This document shows positions 16,347 through 26,201 of a DNA stretch of 64,000 bases, piece by piece. The number at the start of each line of letters is the position of its first letter. Position 1 is the stretch's first letter. This stretch comes from Gaetbulibacter_A aestuarii (GTDB lineage: Bacteria > Bacteroidota > Bacteroidia > Flavobacteriales > Flavobacteriaceae): NCBI RefSeq assembly GCF_039537665.1, contig NZ_BAABAY010000001.1:1550001-1614000 (forward strand), written 5' to 3'. The notes under the pieces were generated by a model that saw only the letters and a program-made list of their open reading frames with translations, was not told where the DNA came from and made no database searches. A program made the translations under genes and the position numbers.

Positions 16347-17246
16347 ATGGAACATATCAAACAATGGGTAGCAGATAATCCTACACTGGCAAGTGTGGTG
16401 AAATTTGCTTTGCTCGTTGTTTTCGTTTTAAGTATCATCCAGCTTCTTCGTAGGTTTTTGCGAAAACAAGTCACCGATACTACAGCGCGATACAAATCTC
16501 AAAAAGGTATTGAAGTTGTGGGTTATATAATTCTGATCCTGCTTTCTTTCTCTTATTTTACCGGAACCATTAAAGATCTAACCTTAGTTTTGGGGCTGTT
16601 CACTGCAGGAGTTGCTTTTACGCTTCAGGAGCTCATACTTAGTGTTGCAGGCTCCTTGTACATTTTTACTGTTAAGGTTTATACACCCGGCGACCGTATC
16701 GAAATTAATAATATCAAAGGAGATGTGATTGATGTCGATACTATTTACACCACCATGATGGAAATTGGGCAGTGGGTAAGCAGCGATAATTACACCGGAC
16801 GCATCGTTAAGCTTAGTAACGCCTTTGTTTTTAAAGGACCTGTATATAATTACTCCAAAGACTTTCCCTTTATTTGGGACGAATTTAACTTACCAATAAA
16901 ATACGGCTCAGATATTGCTTTGACCGAGGCGATCCTGACCAAAATTTCTTCACAAACACTTTCACAATTCACTACAAACTCAAAAAAGCAATGGCGCGAT
17001 GTGGTCAATAAATACTACATCGAAGATGCCATGCTCGACCCTACCATTGCTGTTACTTTAACAGACAATTGGATTCAATTTAATCTGCGATATATCGTAG
17101 ATTATAAGAAAAGACGTTCCACCAAGAATGCCTTACAGAGTGAAATTTATAATGAAATTTTAAAAACCAAGGGCAAAGTAAAACTAGCTTCTGCAACGTT
17201 GGAGCTTATGCGATTACCCGAAATAGAGGTAAAAGTAACTTCCTAG
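16347..17246 (+). CDS. Mechanosensitive ion channel, MscS family
   Basis: 299 aa inner-membrane channel opened by membrane tension. About three transmembrane helices in the first 110 residues; the pore-lining region is LVLGLFTAGVAFTLQELILSVAG, followed by the MscS beta domain (YTPGDRIEINNIKGDVIDV) and an alpha/beta cytosolic end. Last gene of the chaperone operon, 9 bp after cbpM. Probably releases solutes under osmotic shock. Confidence 0.9.
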   Translation: MEHIKQWVADNPTLASVVKFALLVVFVLSIIQLLRRFLRKQVTDTTARYKSQKGIEVVGYIILILLSFSYFTGTIKDLTLVLGLFTAGVAFTLQELILSVAGSLYIFTVKVYTPGDRIEINNIKGDVIDVDTIYTTMMEIGQWVSSDNYTGRIVKLSNAFVFKGPVYNYSKDFPFIWDEFNLPIKYGSDIALTEAILTKISSQTLSQFTTNSKKQWRDVVNKYYIEDAMLDPTIAVTLTDNWIQFNLRYIVDYKKRRSTKNALQSEIYNEILKTKGKVKLASATLELMRLPEIEVKVTS

Positions 17247-17293
17247 ACAGCCACTAGAAAATAAATTTCTGGTTTTCCTTAAGAGTGCAGTGT

Positions 17294-17336
17294 ACTAATA
17301 TTAGGCAAGGTCCTGAAAACCTTAAGTAATATTAGT
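17294..17336 (+). promoter_or_regulatory. Twin palindromes upstream of the RND efflux operon
   Basis: ACTAATATTA (17294-17303) and TAATATTAGT (17327-17336) form an inverted repeat. Each arm is itself palindromic (CTAATATTAG core) and their centres are about 31 bp apart, three helical turns. They end 25 bp before the -7 box. Likely operator for an unidentified regulator; none is encoded next to it. Confidence 0.5.
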
Positions 17337-17361
17337 TACAAAGAAGACGATTCAGTCTATT

Positions 17362-17369
17362 TATTTTTG
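17362..17369 (+). promoter_or_regulatory. -7 box (TAnnTTTG) of the efflux operon
   Basis: TATTTTTG, the standard Bacteroidota -7 element, 20 bp before the ATG at 17390. No TGAY-N4-RTCA site precedes it at the island spacing, which separates this operon from its neighbours. Confidence 0.55.
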
Positions 17370-17389
17370 CGCCATAATAAGATAAATCT

Positions 17390-18697
17390 ATGAAAATCAA
17401 AATCTTTATAACAATTAGCTTTTTAACACTAAACCTCATGCTACAGGCGCAAGAGGTTGTTCCAATTTCAAAATCGGATGTGCTAGCAAAGGTATCTGAA
17501 AACAATACAAGCATTAAGATTTCAGAAGAAGAATTTAAACAGGCCCGTGCAGATTACCGGCAAACGAATGCTGTGTTTTTACCCAATATTACTTTGAGTC
17601 ATACAGCAATCGCTACCAATAATCCTTTGATGGCCTTCGGATCTAAATTAAACCAGGAAATTGTTACGCAAAACGATTTTAATCCGGCTTTATTGAATGA
17701 CCCGGGTCAGATCGAGAATTATGCAACTATGTTGGAAATCCAGCAACCTCTTATCAATTTGGATGGGGTTTATCAGCGCAAGGCTGCGCATTCCAAAATG
17801 GAGGCTATGTCTTTGAAAACGCAGCGTACTCAAGATTATTTAGCTTTTGAGGTTGAAAAGGCTTACATGCAACTGCAATTAGCTTACAAAGCTGTGAAAG
17901 TTTGGGAACAAGCTTTAAAAACAGCTCAGGCCAATAAAAAAATGGTTGAGGATAATTTCAAACAAGGGTATTTACAACGTGCCGATGTCCTTAATATGGA
18001 GGTACGTGTAACCGAAGTTGAGAACCAATTGCAAAATGCCAAGAGTAACGTCCAGAACGCTTCCAATTATGTGTCATTTTTAATGAATGACGACCGTTTT
18101 GTGATCTATAAACCTTCTGATGACCTGGATTTGAATCAGGCAGATGTAGTATTTGATGCTGTTCCGGTAAACAGAGCCGATATTAAAGCTATGGCTTTGG
18201 CTTCAGAAGCTTATAAGGCCATGAACAAAGCTGATAAAATGGACTTTCTACCAACCTTGAATGCTTTTGGGAATTACCAGTTGTACGATGATCAAATATT
18301 TCAAGGCGATGCTAATGGTTACCTGATTGGAGCCAAATTGAGTTGGGATATTTTCAAAGGATCAAAACGCTTTGGGAAAGCTCAAAAAAGTCATGCAGAA
18401 TACGAAAAATCCAAGCTGGAATATCAGCAATATTTGTCTAAAAGCAATCTGGAACTAAACAAAGCGAAGCGCGCCTTTTTGGATGCCAAGAACAAGCTAG
18501 GTTTAAGTGCTTTGGCCATGCAACAATCGGAAGAATCACTTCGTATCAGAAAAAATCGGTTCGAAGAAGGCCTTGAAAAAACCTCAGACCTTTTGCAGGC
18601 TGAAACACAGTACGCTCAAAAACAATTAGAGTATTACCAAACCATTTTTGAATACAATTACGCACAATCATACTTACAATTTTTAACTAAAGAATAA
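17390..18697 (+). CDS. TolC-family outer membrane efflux protein
   Basis: 435 aa with signal peptide (about 1-20, ending LQAQE). Two repeats of an OEP domain with long amphipathic helices (for example AYMQLQLAYKAVKVWEQALKTAQ near 165 and the equivalent near 360). Forms the outer membrane channel of the tripartite pump with the two following genes; its stop codon overlaps the adaptor start. Substrate not predictable. Confidence 0.93.
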   Translation: MKIKIFITISFLTLNLMLQAQEVVPISKSDVLAKVSENNTSIKISEEEFKQARADYRQTNAVFLPNITLSHTAIATNNPLMAFGSKLNQEIVTQNDFNPALLNDPGQIENYATMLEIQQPLINLDGVYQRKAAHSKMEAMSLKTQRTQDYLAFEVEKAYMQLQLAYKAVKVWEQALKTAQANKKMVEDNFKQGYLQRADVLNMEVRVTEVENQLQNAKSNVQNASNYVSFLMNDDRFVIYKPSDDLDLNQADVVFDAVPVNRADIKAMALASEAYKAMNKADKMDFLPTLNAFGNYQLYDDQIFQGDANGYLIGAKLSWDIFKGSKRFGKAQKSHAEYEKSKLEYQQYLSKSNLELNKAKRAFLDAKNKLGLSALAMQQSEESLRIRKNRFEEGLEKTSDLLQAETQYAQKQLEYYQTIFEYNYAQSYLQFLTKE

Positions 18698-19776
18698 TGA
18701 ACAAGATGAAAAAAATATATATCCCCCTGACTTTTTCAGTAGCCCTTTTATTAGCAAGTTGTGGGAGTAAGAACAACGAAACTACCAGTGATGAGGCTGC
18801 TGTAGCGGTTAAAGTGAATCAGGTTACAGAGAACCAAACCACACCTTTATTAAGTGTAAGTGGAAAGATTCAATCCACCAACAGTGCAGACCTTAGCACA
18901 AGAATGATGGGTTATGTGAACAAAGTTTATGTGAATGTTGGAGATTCTGTAAAAAAAGGTCAGATGTTGATATCCATCAACAGTGCTGATCTGATGGCCC
19001 AAAAAGCACAGGTTGATGCTGCTATTTCGCAGGCAACGGTTGCTTTTAATAATGCTGAAAAAGATTATAAACGTTTTCAGAATTTATTTGCTGATAACAG
19101 TGCCTCGCAAAAAGAAATGGATGACATGACGGCGCATTATGAAATTGCCAAAGCACAATTAGAAGCTGCTAAGCAAAAGAAAAATGAAGTTAATGCCCAG
19201 TTAGCATACACTAATATTACGGCACCTTTCTCTGGAACCATTACGAACAAATATATTGAAGCGGGCGACATGGCTAATCCGGGAATGCCCCTGATTAGTA
19301 TTGAAGTTCCAAACGATTATGAAGTTATCGCCATGGTGCCGGAAACCGAGATATCTCAAATTGAAAAAGGGACTCCTGTTGATGTATTGGTAAAATCCAT
19401 TAACAAGGCGGTGAAAGGTAAAGTGGAAGAGGTGAGTACTTCTGCAAAAAATACCGGCGGACAGTATTTGGTAAAAATTGCTTTGGATAAAACCGATGCC
19501 CCGATTTTATCGGGTATGTTCACTACAGTGCAATTTCCTGTAACCAGAACTTCAGATTCTCAAATGGTGGTAGTTCCGGCTGATGCCATTATTCACGATG
19601 GTCAATTAACCGGAATTTATACCGTAAGTCAGAGCAATACAGCCATTTTGCGTTGGTTGCGATTAGGTAGAACTATGGGTGATCAGGTTGAGGTTTTGTC
19701 CGGACTTAGTGCTGATGAAACCTACATTGTTTCTGCAGACGGGAAACTTTATAATGGTGTAAAAATAAAATACTAA
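18697..19776 (+). CDS. RND efflux periplasmic adaptor (HlyD/MFP family), lipoprotein
   Basis: 359 aa. Lipobox LLASC puts the lipidated cysteine at residue 22. Biotinyl-lipoyl-like half motifs (GYVNKVYVNVGDSVKKGQ and AYTNITAPFSGTITNKYIEAGDM) flank a helical hairpin (about 105-165); beta-barrel and membrane-proximal domains follow. Links the TolC protein to the RND pump. Confidence 0.93.
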   Translation: MNKMKKIYIPLTFSVALLLASCGSKNNETTSDEAAVAVKVNQVTENQTTPLLSVSGKIQSTNSADLSTRMMGYVNKVYVNVGDSVKKGQMLISINSADLMAQKAQVDAAISQATVAFNNAEKDYKRFQNLFADNSASQKEMDDMTAHYEIAKAQLEAAKQKKNEVNAQLAYTNITAPFSGTITNKYIEAGDMANPGMPLISIEVPNDYEVIAMVPETEISQIEKGTPVDVLVKSINKAVKGKVEEVSTSAKNTGGQYLVKIALDKTDAPILSGMFTTVQFPVTRTSDSQMVVVPADAIIHDGQLTGIYTVSQSNTAILRWLRLGRTMGDQVEVLSGLSADETYIVSADGKLYNGVKIKY

Positions 19777-19829
19777 CTAAAAAAACAACCCGAAATAACA
19801 ATCCGAAAGGAGTTAATGGGTCTTAAGAT

Positions 19830-22800
19830 ATGAAAGAAGGTATAGCAGGAAAAATTGCCAAGGTCTTTTTACAATCAAAGCTTACGGTGTTATTAATGAT
19901 CGTATTCATGGTTGTTGGCGTGTACAGCTCGTATTTGATTCCGCGGGAAGAAGAACCGCAAATCGATGTCCCTATCGCTGATATTTTTGTGGGATATCCC
20001 GGTGCAAATCCTACAGAGGTAGAGTCGCGCGTTGTAAAGCCTTTAGAGCAGTTAATTTCGAATATTACAGGAGTTGAATACGTATATTCTACCTCCTCAG
20101 ACCAACAAGGCATGGTGATCGTGCAGTTTTATGTTGGTGAAGATATTGAGCGTTCGTTTGTAAAACTTTACAACGAGATCAATAAGCATATGGATGAAAT
20201 GCCTGAGGGTGTTACGTTTCCATTGGTGAAAACACGGGCTATTGATGATGTCCCTGTTTTAGGATTGACTTTATGGAGTAAAAATTACGACGATTATCAG
20301 TTAGGTCAACTCGCCGATAAACTCGAAGTCGAGGTTAAAAAGGTGAACGACGTTGCTGTTACCCATAAAATTGGAGGAAGAGATCGTCAGATCCGTGTGG
20401 TTTTAGATAAGGATAAATTGGCAGCTAGTGGTTTGGATTTCCTTACCGTTTCGCAAATGATAAAAGCGAATAACAGCCAATTGAATTCCGGTAGCTTTGA
20501 TAACAATGATACCGAGTTTTTGGTAAATACCGGGAAGTTCTTAACCTCGGCAGAAGATGTTGAAAATTTGGTTGTTGGGGTACAACAGAATCAGCCTATT
20601 TATTTGAAGCAAGTTGCTGATATTATTGATGGGCCGCAAGTACCTCAAAAATATGTGAGTTTAGGATTTGGAAAGGGCAGTGAAAAAGCTTCGGAATACA
20701 AATCGGAATATCCGGCTGTAACAATTTCCGTTGCGAAACGCAAGGGAGCTGATGCGATGCAGATCGCTGATGTAGTTCTTGATAAAGTTCAGCATTTGCG
20801 AAAAACCCTGATCCCTGATGACGTTCATGTTGAAATTACCAGAAATTATGGTGAAACGGCTTCGAATAAAGTGTCTGAATTACTATGGCACCTTATCGGA
20901 TCTATTTTTGCCGTAACCATTGTGGTGATGCTGGCTATGGGCTGGCGTGGCGGACTGGTCGTATTTTTATCCGTTCCAATTACCTTCGCTTTAACACTGC
21001 TGAGCTATTACATGCTGGATTACACGCTGAATAGAATTACCTTATTCGCTTTGGTATTTGTAACCGGTATTGTCGTCGACGACTCGATCATCATCGCTGA
21101 GAATATGCATAGGCATTTCAAGATGAAACGTTTGCCCTTTAAACAGGCAGCATTATATGCGATCAACGAGGTTGGTAATCCAACCATCCTGGCTACGTTT
21201 ACAGTAATTGCTTCGGTTTTACCTATGGCATTCGTATCTGGATTAATGGGGCCATATATGGCACCAATGCCTATCGGGGCTTCCATCGCCATGATCTTGT
21301 CGCTATTTGTAGCCTTAACGATCACACCATATCTCGGATTTATTTTCCTTAGAGAAAAAGATAAGAAACAGGAGGAAGAAGAGGAAACCAAAAAGCCTTT
21401 GGAAGATACTTATATATATAAAATTTATAACAAGTTTGAGCGTCCGTTATTAGAAAACAAAGCAAAACGCTGGTTGTTCCTGGGAGGTACGTTCCTGTTA
21501 TTATTACTTACTATGTTGATGTTCTTTACCAAATCGGTTGCTGTAAAAATGCTTCCATTTGATAACAAGAACGAATTTCAGGTGGTAATAGACATGCCGG
21601 AGGGCACAACACTGGAAAGAACAGGCGTCGTGGCTAAGGAAATCTCTCAATATTTAGCAACGCGTCCAGAGGTGATTAATTACCAGAATTATGTTGGAAC
21701 TTCGGCACCTATTACCTTTAACGGTTTGGTGCGTCACTACGATCTGCGTGGTGGTAGTAACATGGCCGATATCCAGGTAAATTTATTAGATAAGGAAGAA
21801 CGAAGTGATCAAAGTCACGATATCGTACGTCGATTAAGACAGGATATTCAAAAGATCGCTAAAAAATACAATGCCAATGTGAAATTGGTTGAAGTGCCAC
21901 CGGGACCCCCTGTATTATCAACTATTGTTGGCGAAGTTTATGGTCCTGATTATCAAGAACAAATAAAGGTTGCTGATAGTCTTAAAAGCATTCTAGAACA
22001 CACTCAGGATGTTGTGGATGTAGATTGGATGGTTGAAGCAAATCAAACGGAATATAAGTTTGAGATCAATAAGGAGAAAGCGATGCTTTACGGTGTAGCG
22101 CCGCAGCAAATAACGGCCACGATGAACATGGCCTTGTCTAACAGGCCGGTAACGAATCTGTATGATGAACATGCTATAAATCAGGTAGGTATTGTATTGA
22201 CTTTAGATGAAAAAGAGAAATCTACAGTGAACGATATTTCTCAACTAAAAGTAAAATCGAAACAAGGGAATTTGGTTCCTATTGCTGATCTGGTGGATAT
22301 CAAAAAAACCATCGCGCCAAAAAGTATTTATCACAAGAATCAGAAGCCTGTGGTTTATGTTTTGGCCGATATGGCCGGAAAATTGGAGAGTCCTGCTTAT
22401 GCTATTTTAGGTATGACTGAGAAGTTGCAGGACATTCCCTTGCCTAAGGGTTACAAAATGAAGGAAATGTATCTGGGACAACCTGAATTCGAAGATAATT
22501 ATACTGTAAAATGGGATGGCGAATGGCAAATTACACTTGAGGTATTCCGGGATTTAGGTATTGCATTTTTGGGTGCTATTATCTTGATTTACATCCTGAT
22601 CGTTGGTTGGTTCCAGAACTTTAAAGCTCCGATAGTGATGATGGTGGCCATTCCGTTATCGTTAATAGGGATCATCCTCGGACACTGGTTGATGGGGGCT
22701 TACTTTACAGCAACCTCATTTATTGGTATGATCGCCTTAGCGGGAATCATGGTTCGAAATTCGGTATTGCTTATCGACTTTATCAACCTGAGAACCGATG

Positions 22801-23027
22801 AAGGTTTACCATTAAAACAAGCCGTGATTGAAGCCGGAGCGGTGCGAACTACACCAATTTTGTTAACTGCAGGAACTGTAGTTATTGGAGCATTCGTAAT
22901 TCTTTTCGATCCTATTTTCCAGGGCTTGGCAATATCATTAATGGGAGGAACTATTGTGTCTACCGTGTTAACACTGTTGGTCGTGCCATTGGTGTATTAC
23001 ATGATAGAAAAGAAGCATTTCAAATAA
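19830..23027 (+). CDS. RND efflux transporter permease
   Basis: 1065 aa inner-membrane proton antiporter of the AcrB/HAE type, full length. Twelve transmembrane helices in two halves with two large periplasmic loops. TM4 has the proton-relay pair in GIVVDDSIIIAENMHRH (about residues 412-428). The cytosolic/periplasmic loops show the conserved PEGTTLERT and GIMVRNSVLLIDF segments. 53 bp after the adaptor gene; a short Gly-rich start region is absent. Probably exports hydrophobic compounds or drugs. Confidence 0.95.
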   Translation: MKEGIAGKIAKVFLQSKLTVLLMIVFMVVGVYSSYLIPREEEPQIDVPIADIFVGYPGANPTEVESRVVKPLEQLISNITGVEYVYSTSSDQQGMVIVQFYVGEDIERSFVKLYNEINKHMDEMPEGVTFPLVKTRAIDDVPVLGLTLWSKNYDDYQLGQLADKLEVEVKKVNDVAVTHKIGGRDRQIRVVLDKDKLAASGLDFLTVSQMIKANNSQLNSGSFDNNDTEFLVNTGKFLTSAEDVENLVVGVQQNQPIYLKQVADIIDGPQVPQKYVSLGFGKGSEKASEYKSEYPAVTISVAKRKGADAMQIADVVLDKVQHLRKTLIPDDVHVEITRNYGETASNKVSELLWHLIGSIFAVTIVVMLAMGWRGGLVVFLSVPITFALTLLSYYMLDYTLNRITLFALVFVTGIVVDDSIIIAENMHRHFKMKRLPFKQAALYAINEVGNPTILATFTVIASVLPMAFVSGLMGPYMAPMPIGASIAMILSLFVALTITPYLGFIFLREKDKKQEEEEETKKPLEDTYIYKIYNKFERPLLENKAKRWLFLGGTFLLLLLTMLMFFTKSVAVKMLPFDNKNEFQVVIDMPEGTTLERTGVVAKEISQYLATRPEVINYQNYVGTSAPITFNGLVRHYDLRGGSNMADIQVNLLDKEERSDQSHDIVRRLRQDIQKIAKKYNANVKLVEVPPGPPVLSTIVGEVYGPDYQEQIKVADSLKSILEHTQDVVDVDWMVEANQTEYKFEINKEKAMLYGVAPQQITATMNMALSNRPVTNLYDEHAINQVGIVLTLDEKEKSTVNDISQLKVKSKQGNLVPIADLVDIKKTIAPKSIYHKNQKPVVYVLADMAGKLESPAYAILGMTEKLQDIPLPKGYKMKEMYLGQPEFEDNYTVKWDGEWQITLEVFRDLGIAFLGAIILIYILIVGWFQNFKAPIVMMVAIPLSLIGIILGHWLMGAYFTATSFIGMIALAGIMVRNSVLLIDFINLRTDEGLPLKQAVIEAGAVRTTPILLTAGTVVIGAFVILFDPIFQGLAISLMGGTIVSTVLTLLVVPLVYYMIEKKHFK

Positions 23028-23043
23028 TTTAACAGCAAACAAC

Positions 23044-23349
23044 ATGAAACTAATTATCGTAACAGTTGTTGAAGAATATCACAAGGATATTTTACAGCTA
23101 TTCAAAGAAGCTAAGATAAATAATTTTAGTGAGTCCGATATTGAAGGTTATAAGAATTCACCTGAATTATTGGTGACTGAAAGCTGGTTTCCGATGCATA
23201 AAGGCGCTACAGATTCCAGAATGTTCTTTTCCTTCACAGATGACGAAAAGATCGAAGAAGCCTTCAAATTAATTAAAGCATTTAATAAGAATTTAGTAAC
23301 GCAAAACCCCATCCGGGCTATTGTGGTACCGATAGAAAAATACATTTAA
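23044..23349 (+). CDS. Small PII-like/ferredoxin-fold protein
   Basis: 101 aa soluble protein with alternating beta-alpha pattern: MKLIIVTVVEEY, a helix, then RMFFSFTDDEKIEEAFKLIKAFN and RAIVVPIEKYI. This resembles small PII-like or DUF3240-type proteins that follow RND pump genes and may sense the pump or a ligand. Co-directional, 16 bp after the permease gene. Family assignment is tentative. Confidence 0.6.
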   Translation: MKLIIVTVVEEYHKDILQLFKEAKINNFSESDIEGYKNSPELLVTESWFPMHKGATDSRMFFSFTDDEKIEEAFKLIKAFNKNLVTQNPIRAIVVPIEKYI

Positions 23350-23361
23350 AATTACATACTT

Positions 23362-23550
23362 ATGAAAAACAGAATAGTAAGAGGCATTGCAGGAACTTTT
23401 ATTTTAGTGAGCTTATTATTAGCAATTTATGTAAATATCAATTGGTTGTGGTTTACAGCCTTTGTAGGCGCTAATTTGCTACAATCCTCACTAACAAAAT
23501 GGTGTTTGATGGATACCATTTTAGAGAAGGTTTTTAAAGTAAAGTCTTAG
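23362..23550 (+). CDS. Small membrane protein, DUF2892-like (YgaP-type)
   Basis: 62 aa with two transmembrane helices (about 8-26 and 28-46) and the signature of the DUF2892 group: MKNRIVRGIAGT at the start, and a Cys in the KWCLMD loop. Found as single-domain proteins or joined to rhodanese domains in other bacteria. Last gene of the efflux operon, 12 bp after the PII-like gene. Its partner for the pump is unclear. Confidence 0.8.
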   Translation: MKNRIVRGIAGTFILVSLLLAIYVNINWLWFTAFVGANLLQSSLTKWCLMDTILEKVFKVKS

Positions 23551-23592
23551 GTTTTTAAAAACCATATTTAATTGGTGTAGCGAGGGTTTAAC

Positions 23593-23635
23593 TGACAATT
23601 CTCATTTTTATTGAATAGTGGGTGTTGTATTTTTA
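23593..23635 (+). promoter_or_regulatory. FNR-like operator plus -7 box, phosphatidyltransferase operon
   Basis: TGACAATTCTCA at 23593-23604 (imperfect, TGA-N6-TCA); -7 box TATTTTTA at 23628-23635; centres 33 bp apart; palindrome centre 57.5 bp before the ATG at 23656. Confidence 0.6.
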
Positions 23636-23655
23636 TGTAAACATGAAAATACGCT

Positions 23656-24246
23656 ATGCTTACATTCAGAAACTATAATATTGCTGATTGGTTCTCATTT
23701 TACAGGATCGCTGCTGCACCTATTTTAATAGTTTTGTTGTTTTCAGACAATCGGAACCTCTTTACCTGGTTGTTATTACTAAGCTATTTAACCGATGCTA
23801 TTGATGGTTATTTAGCTCGAAAATTAAAAATAGCAAGTCCCAGGGGCTCACAACTTGATTCATTTGGTGATCAGGTTACCTTAATCGTTGGGCTTCTGGG
23901 GCTATTTTATTTTGAAACGCGATTTATTAAAGCCAATTTGGTTTTAATTCTTGTAGCCTTTGTGCCTTACATTATTCAGATGCTGTTGGCCTATCTCAGA
24001 TATGGTAAAGCAACGGCGTTTCACACGTATTTGGCTAAACTTTCTGCCATACTTCAGAGTATATTCATCTTGTGGTCCTTATTTTTTAGTCCGGAATACA
24101 TTTTATTTTATACCATGATCGCTGTGGGTATCCTTGAAACTATTGAGGAGATTACATTGATCTTTATGTATAAAGATTGGGCCTCGGATGTTAAAGGAAT
24201 TTACTGGGCTTTACGTGATAAGCGGCGCTTAAAAAATGCGAACTGA
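23656..24246 (+). CDS. CDP-alcohol phosphatidyltransferase
   Basis: 196 aa integral membrane enzyme that joins a CDP-linked lipid and an alcohol. Carries the full signature D-x2-DG-x2-AR-x8-G-x3-D-x3-D as DAIDGYLARKL then GSQLDSFGD (about residues 46-72). About five to six transmembrane helices. A PgsA-like, cardiolipin-like or inositol-type substrate cannot be fixed. Start overlaps nothing; the next gene overlaps its stop by one base. Confidence 0.9.
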   Translation: MLTFRNYNIADWFSFYRIAAAPILIVLLFSDNRNLFTWLLLLSYLTDAIDGYLARKLKIASPRGSQLDSFGDQVTLIVGLLGLFYFETRFIKANLVLILVAFVPYIIQMLLAYLRYGKATAFHTYLAKLSAILQSIFILWSLFFSPEYILFYTMIAVGILETIEEITLIFMYKDWASDVKGIYWALRDKRRLKNAN

Positions 24247-24875
24247 TGAAGAAGTTGAGTGCGATATTGAAGCGAATTTTTTTCCCTGTAACACTGTTAA
24301 CCTTTCTTGTTGTTGGAAGTATTTTTGTAGCGGGAAATGCCCTTTATATTTGGATTAGCAAGGGTGGAGAAACTGCCATTTATCCAGCGGTTACCATTCC
24401 TATAATGGGCTTTTTTATTGGCCTTTACCTTATCGATCGTTGGTTGATCAATAAAATAACTTACATTAAAATTATGATCGGAGAGGGCCTTATTTTTGTT
24501 GGTGTCTTCTTACTTTTTCTGTTCCAAAATAAGACTGTCGATTTACAATTCGAAACCAAAGCTGATTATGTTTTAGTGCTTTTTGATGCCGAGGAGAACT
24601 CGATTACAAGATTCGCTGATAAAGGTGTTTTTGGTAAAGAACTTGTCTGGGAAAAGAACGTGATCCATCTAGATGCCACCATGAATAATAGAAAAGATCT
24701 AAGAATACTCGCGCCTGAGGATTGGGAAGGTTTTATCCAGGGATCCGATGTGTATAAGCCGGAGAAGGATTCCCTTCCTTATGTTTTTATAATGAAGCAT
24801 AAGTTGGATACCGGGAACTGGATAAAAAATCAAACCTTTATCGACAGTATTATCCAGAGAGAACGTATGCGCTAA
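24246..24875 (+). CDS. Membrane protein of unknown function
   Basis: 209 aa. Three predicted transmembrane helices (about 11-33, 44-63, 75-93), then a soluble ~115-aa domain starting VDLQFETKADYVLVLFDAEEN that would face the periplasm or cytosol. No known family recognised. Translationally coupled with the phosphatidyltransferase gene (1-bp overlap) and 12 bp before the metallophosphoesterase gene, so perhaps a partner in lipid or phosphate metabolism; this is context only. Confidence 0.65.
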   Translation: MKKLSAILKRIFFPVTLLTFLVVGSIFVAGNALYIWISKGGETAIYPAVTIPIMGFFIGLYLIDRWLINKITYIKIMIGEGLIFVGVFLLFLFQNKTVDLQFETKADYVLVLFDAEENSITRFADKGVFGKELVWEKNVIHLDATMNNRKDLRILAPEDWEGFIQGSDVYKPEKDSLPYVFIMKHKLDTGNWIKNQTFIDSIIQRERMR

Positions 24876-24887
24876 AAAAATTTTGTC

Positions 24888-26105
24888 ATGAGAAGCTATT
24901 CCTTTTTTACGATTGTATTATTGTGTGTGGCCATTCTCATCGTTGATGTATTATCATTTTACTGGTTGCGAGACATTACCCAATTAATCCAAGCAAATTG
25001 GCTGAAACATACCATTCATATTTTGTTTTGGTGTTTTACTATCGGACTTATTACCGCAATTATGGTTCTGAAGATCACCCTGGATGACATCAGTCCACAG
25101 CGCAAACACCGCCTGGTGTCATCTCTTTACGGATTAACCATGTCTTCATTCATTCCAAAGATCATTTTTGTAATTACCATTTCAATACTGTATTTCGGAA
25201 ATGTGATCTTTTCAGAGAAACATTCGCTGCTAATTATTCCTCTGGTGGGCTTGTTATCCGGATTTTTACCATTCGGAGTTATCGCTTATGGTATTTTTAG
25301 AGCGGTTTATAATTTTAAAATATACCATCATAAAATTCATTTTAAAACCTTGCCTAAGGCATTTAATAACCTGAAAATTATCCATATTTCCGATATTCAT
25401 TTGGGTAGTTTTAACAAACGATATCAAGTTTTAGACAAAGCCGTTAATCTTATAAACCATCAACATCCTGACCTCATTTTATTTACGGGTGATCTGGTGA
25501 ATAATTACGCCTGGGAACTTGAAGGTTGGGAGAATACATTTAAAAAACTAAAGGCGAAATTGGGAAAATATGCTGTACTGGGAAACCATGATTACGGCGA
25601 TTATTCTGAATGGGATTCAAAGGAAGAAAAGCGCAATAATCTCCAAAAAATCAAAGTCTTTTATGATACTATTGGTTTTAATTTGTTACTGAATACTTCA
25701 GATACTTTAAGCTATCTCAATGAAAAAATAGCCATTGTTGGTGTGGAAAACTGGGGAAATCCGCCGTTTAAACAATACGGTCATTTAGATGTTGCAATGG
25801 ATTATGTGGTTAATATTCCTTTTAAAATTCTGTTATCCCATGATCCTTCACATTGGGATGAAGAAGTGATTGAAAAAACCGATATAGCTCTCACGCTTTC
25901 CGGTCATACGCATGGTATGCAACTAGGTTTTACTTATAAAAATAAAACGTGGAGTCCTATAAAGTACAAATACAAACGTTGGGCCGGTTTGTATCATCAT
26001 AAGGAACAATATCTTTATGTAAATCGTGGTTTAGGATGGATTGGTTTTCCCGGAAGGTTAGGCATGCGTCCGGAAATTTCTGTTCTTAAGTTGTATTCGA
26101 ACTGA
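24888..26105 (+). CDS. Membrane-anchored metallophosphoesterase
   Basis: 405 aa. Four N-terminal transmembrane helices (to about 140), then a calcineurin-like phosphoesterase with all five motifs: HISDIHLGS (D169, H171), FTGDLVNN, GNHDYG, SHDPSHW and SGHTHGMQ. Homologues of the YkoQ/YaeI type act on phospho-lipids or UDP-sugars. Operon with the phosphatidyltransferase, supporting a lipid role. Confidence 0.92.
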   Translation: MRSYSFFTIVLLCVAILIVDVLSFYWLRDITQLIQANWLKHTIHILFWCFTIGLITAIMVLKITLDDISPQRKHRLVSSLYGLTMSSFIPKIIFVITISILYFGNVIFSEKHSLLIIPLVGLLSGFLPFGVIAYGIFRAVYNFKIYHHKIHFKTLPKAFNNLKIIHISDIHLGSFNKRYQVLDKAVNLINHQHPDLILFTGDLVNNYAWELEGWENTFKKLKAKLGKYAVLGNHDYGDYSEWDSKEEKRNNLQKIKVFYDTIGFNLLLNTSDTLSYLNEKIAIVGVENWGNPPFKQYGHLDVAMDYVVNIPFKILLSHDPSHWDEEVIEKTDIALTLSGHTHGMQLGFTYKNKTWSPIKYKYKRWAGLYHHKEQYLYVNRGLGWIGFPGRLGMRPEISVLKLYSN

Positions 26106-26145
26106 TTTATATCATTGAAAAAATCCTGTGGAAAAGATATCTTGT
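26103..26145 (+). promoter_or_regulatory. FNR-like operator plus weak -7 box, PNPOx-like gene
   Basis: Palindrome TGATTTATATCA at 26103-26114, overlapping the stop codon of the previous gene; TATCTTGT at the expected 33 bp spacing (26138-26145). The -7 match is poorer here, and the 5' UTR would be longer (~50 nt). Confidence 0.55.
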
Positions 26146-26201
26146 TTTGGTATTTTCCCGGAATTTGCTTTCAAATAAATTCAATTACAAATTAAAAAAT
26201 C

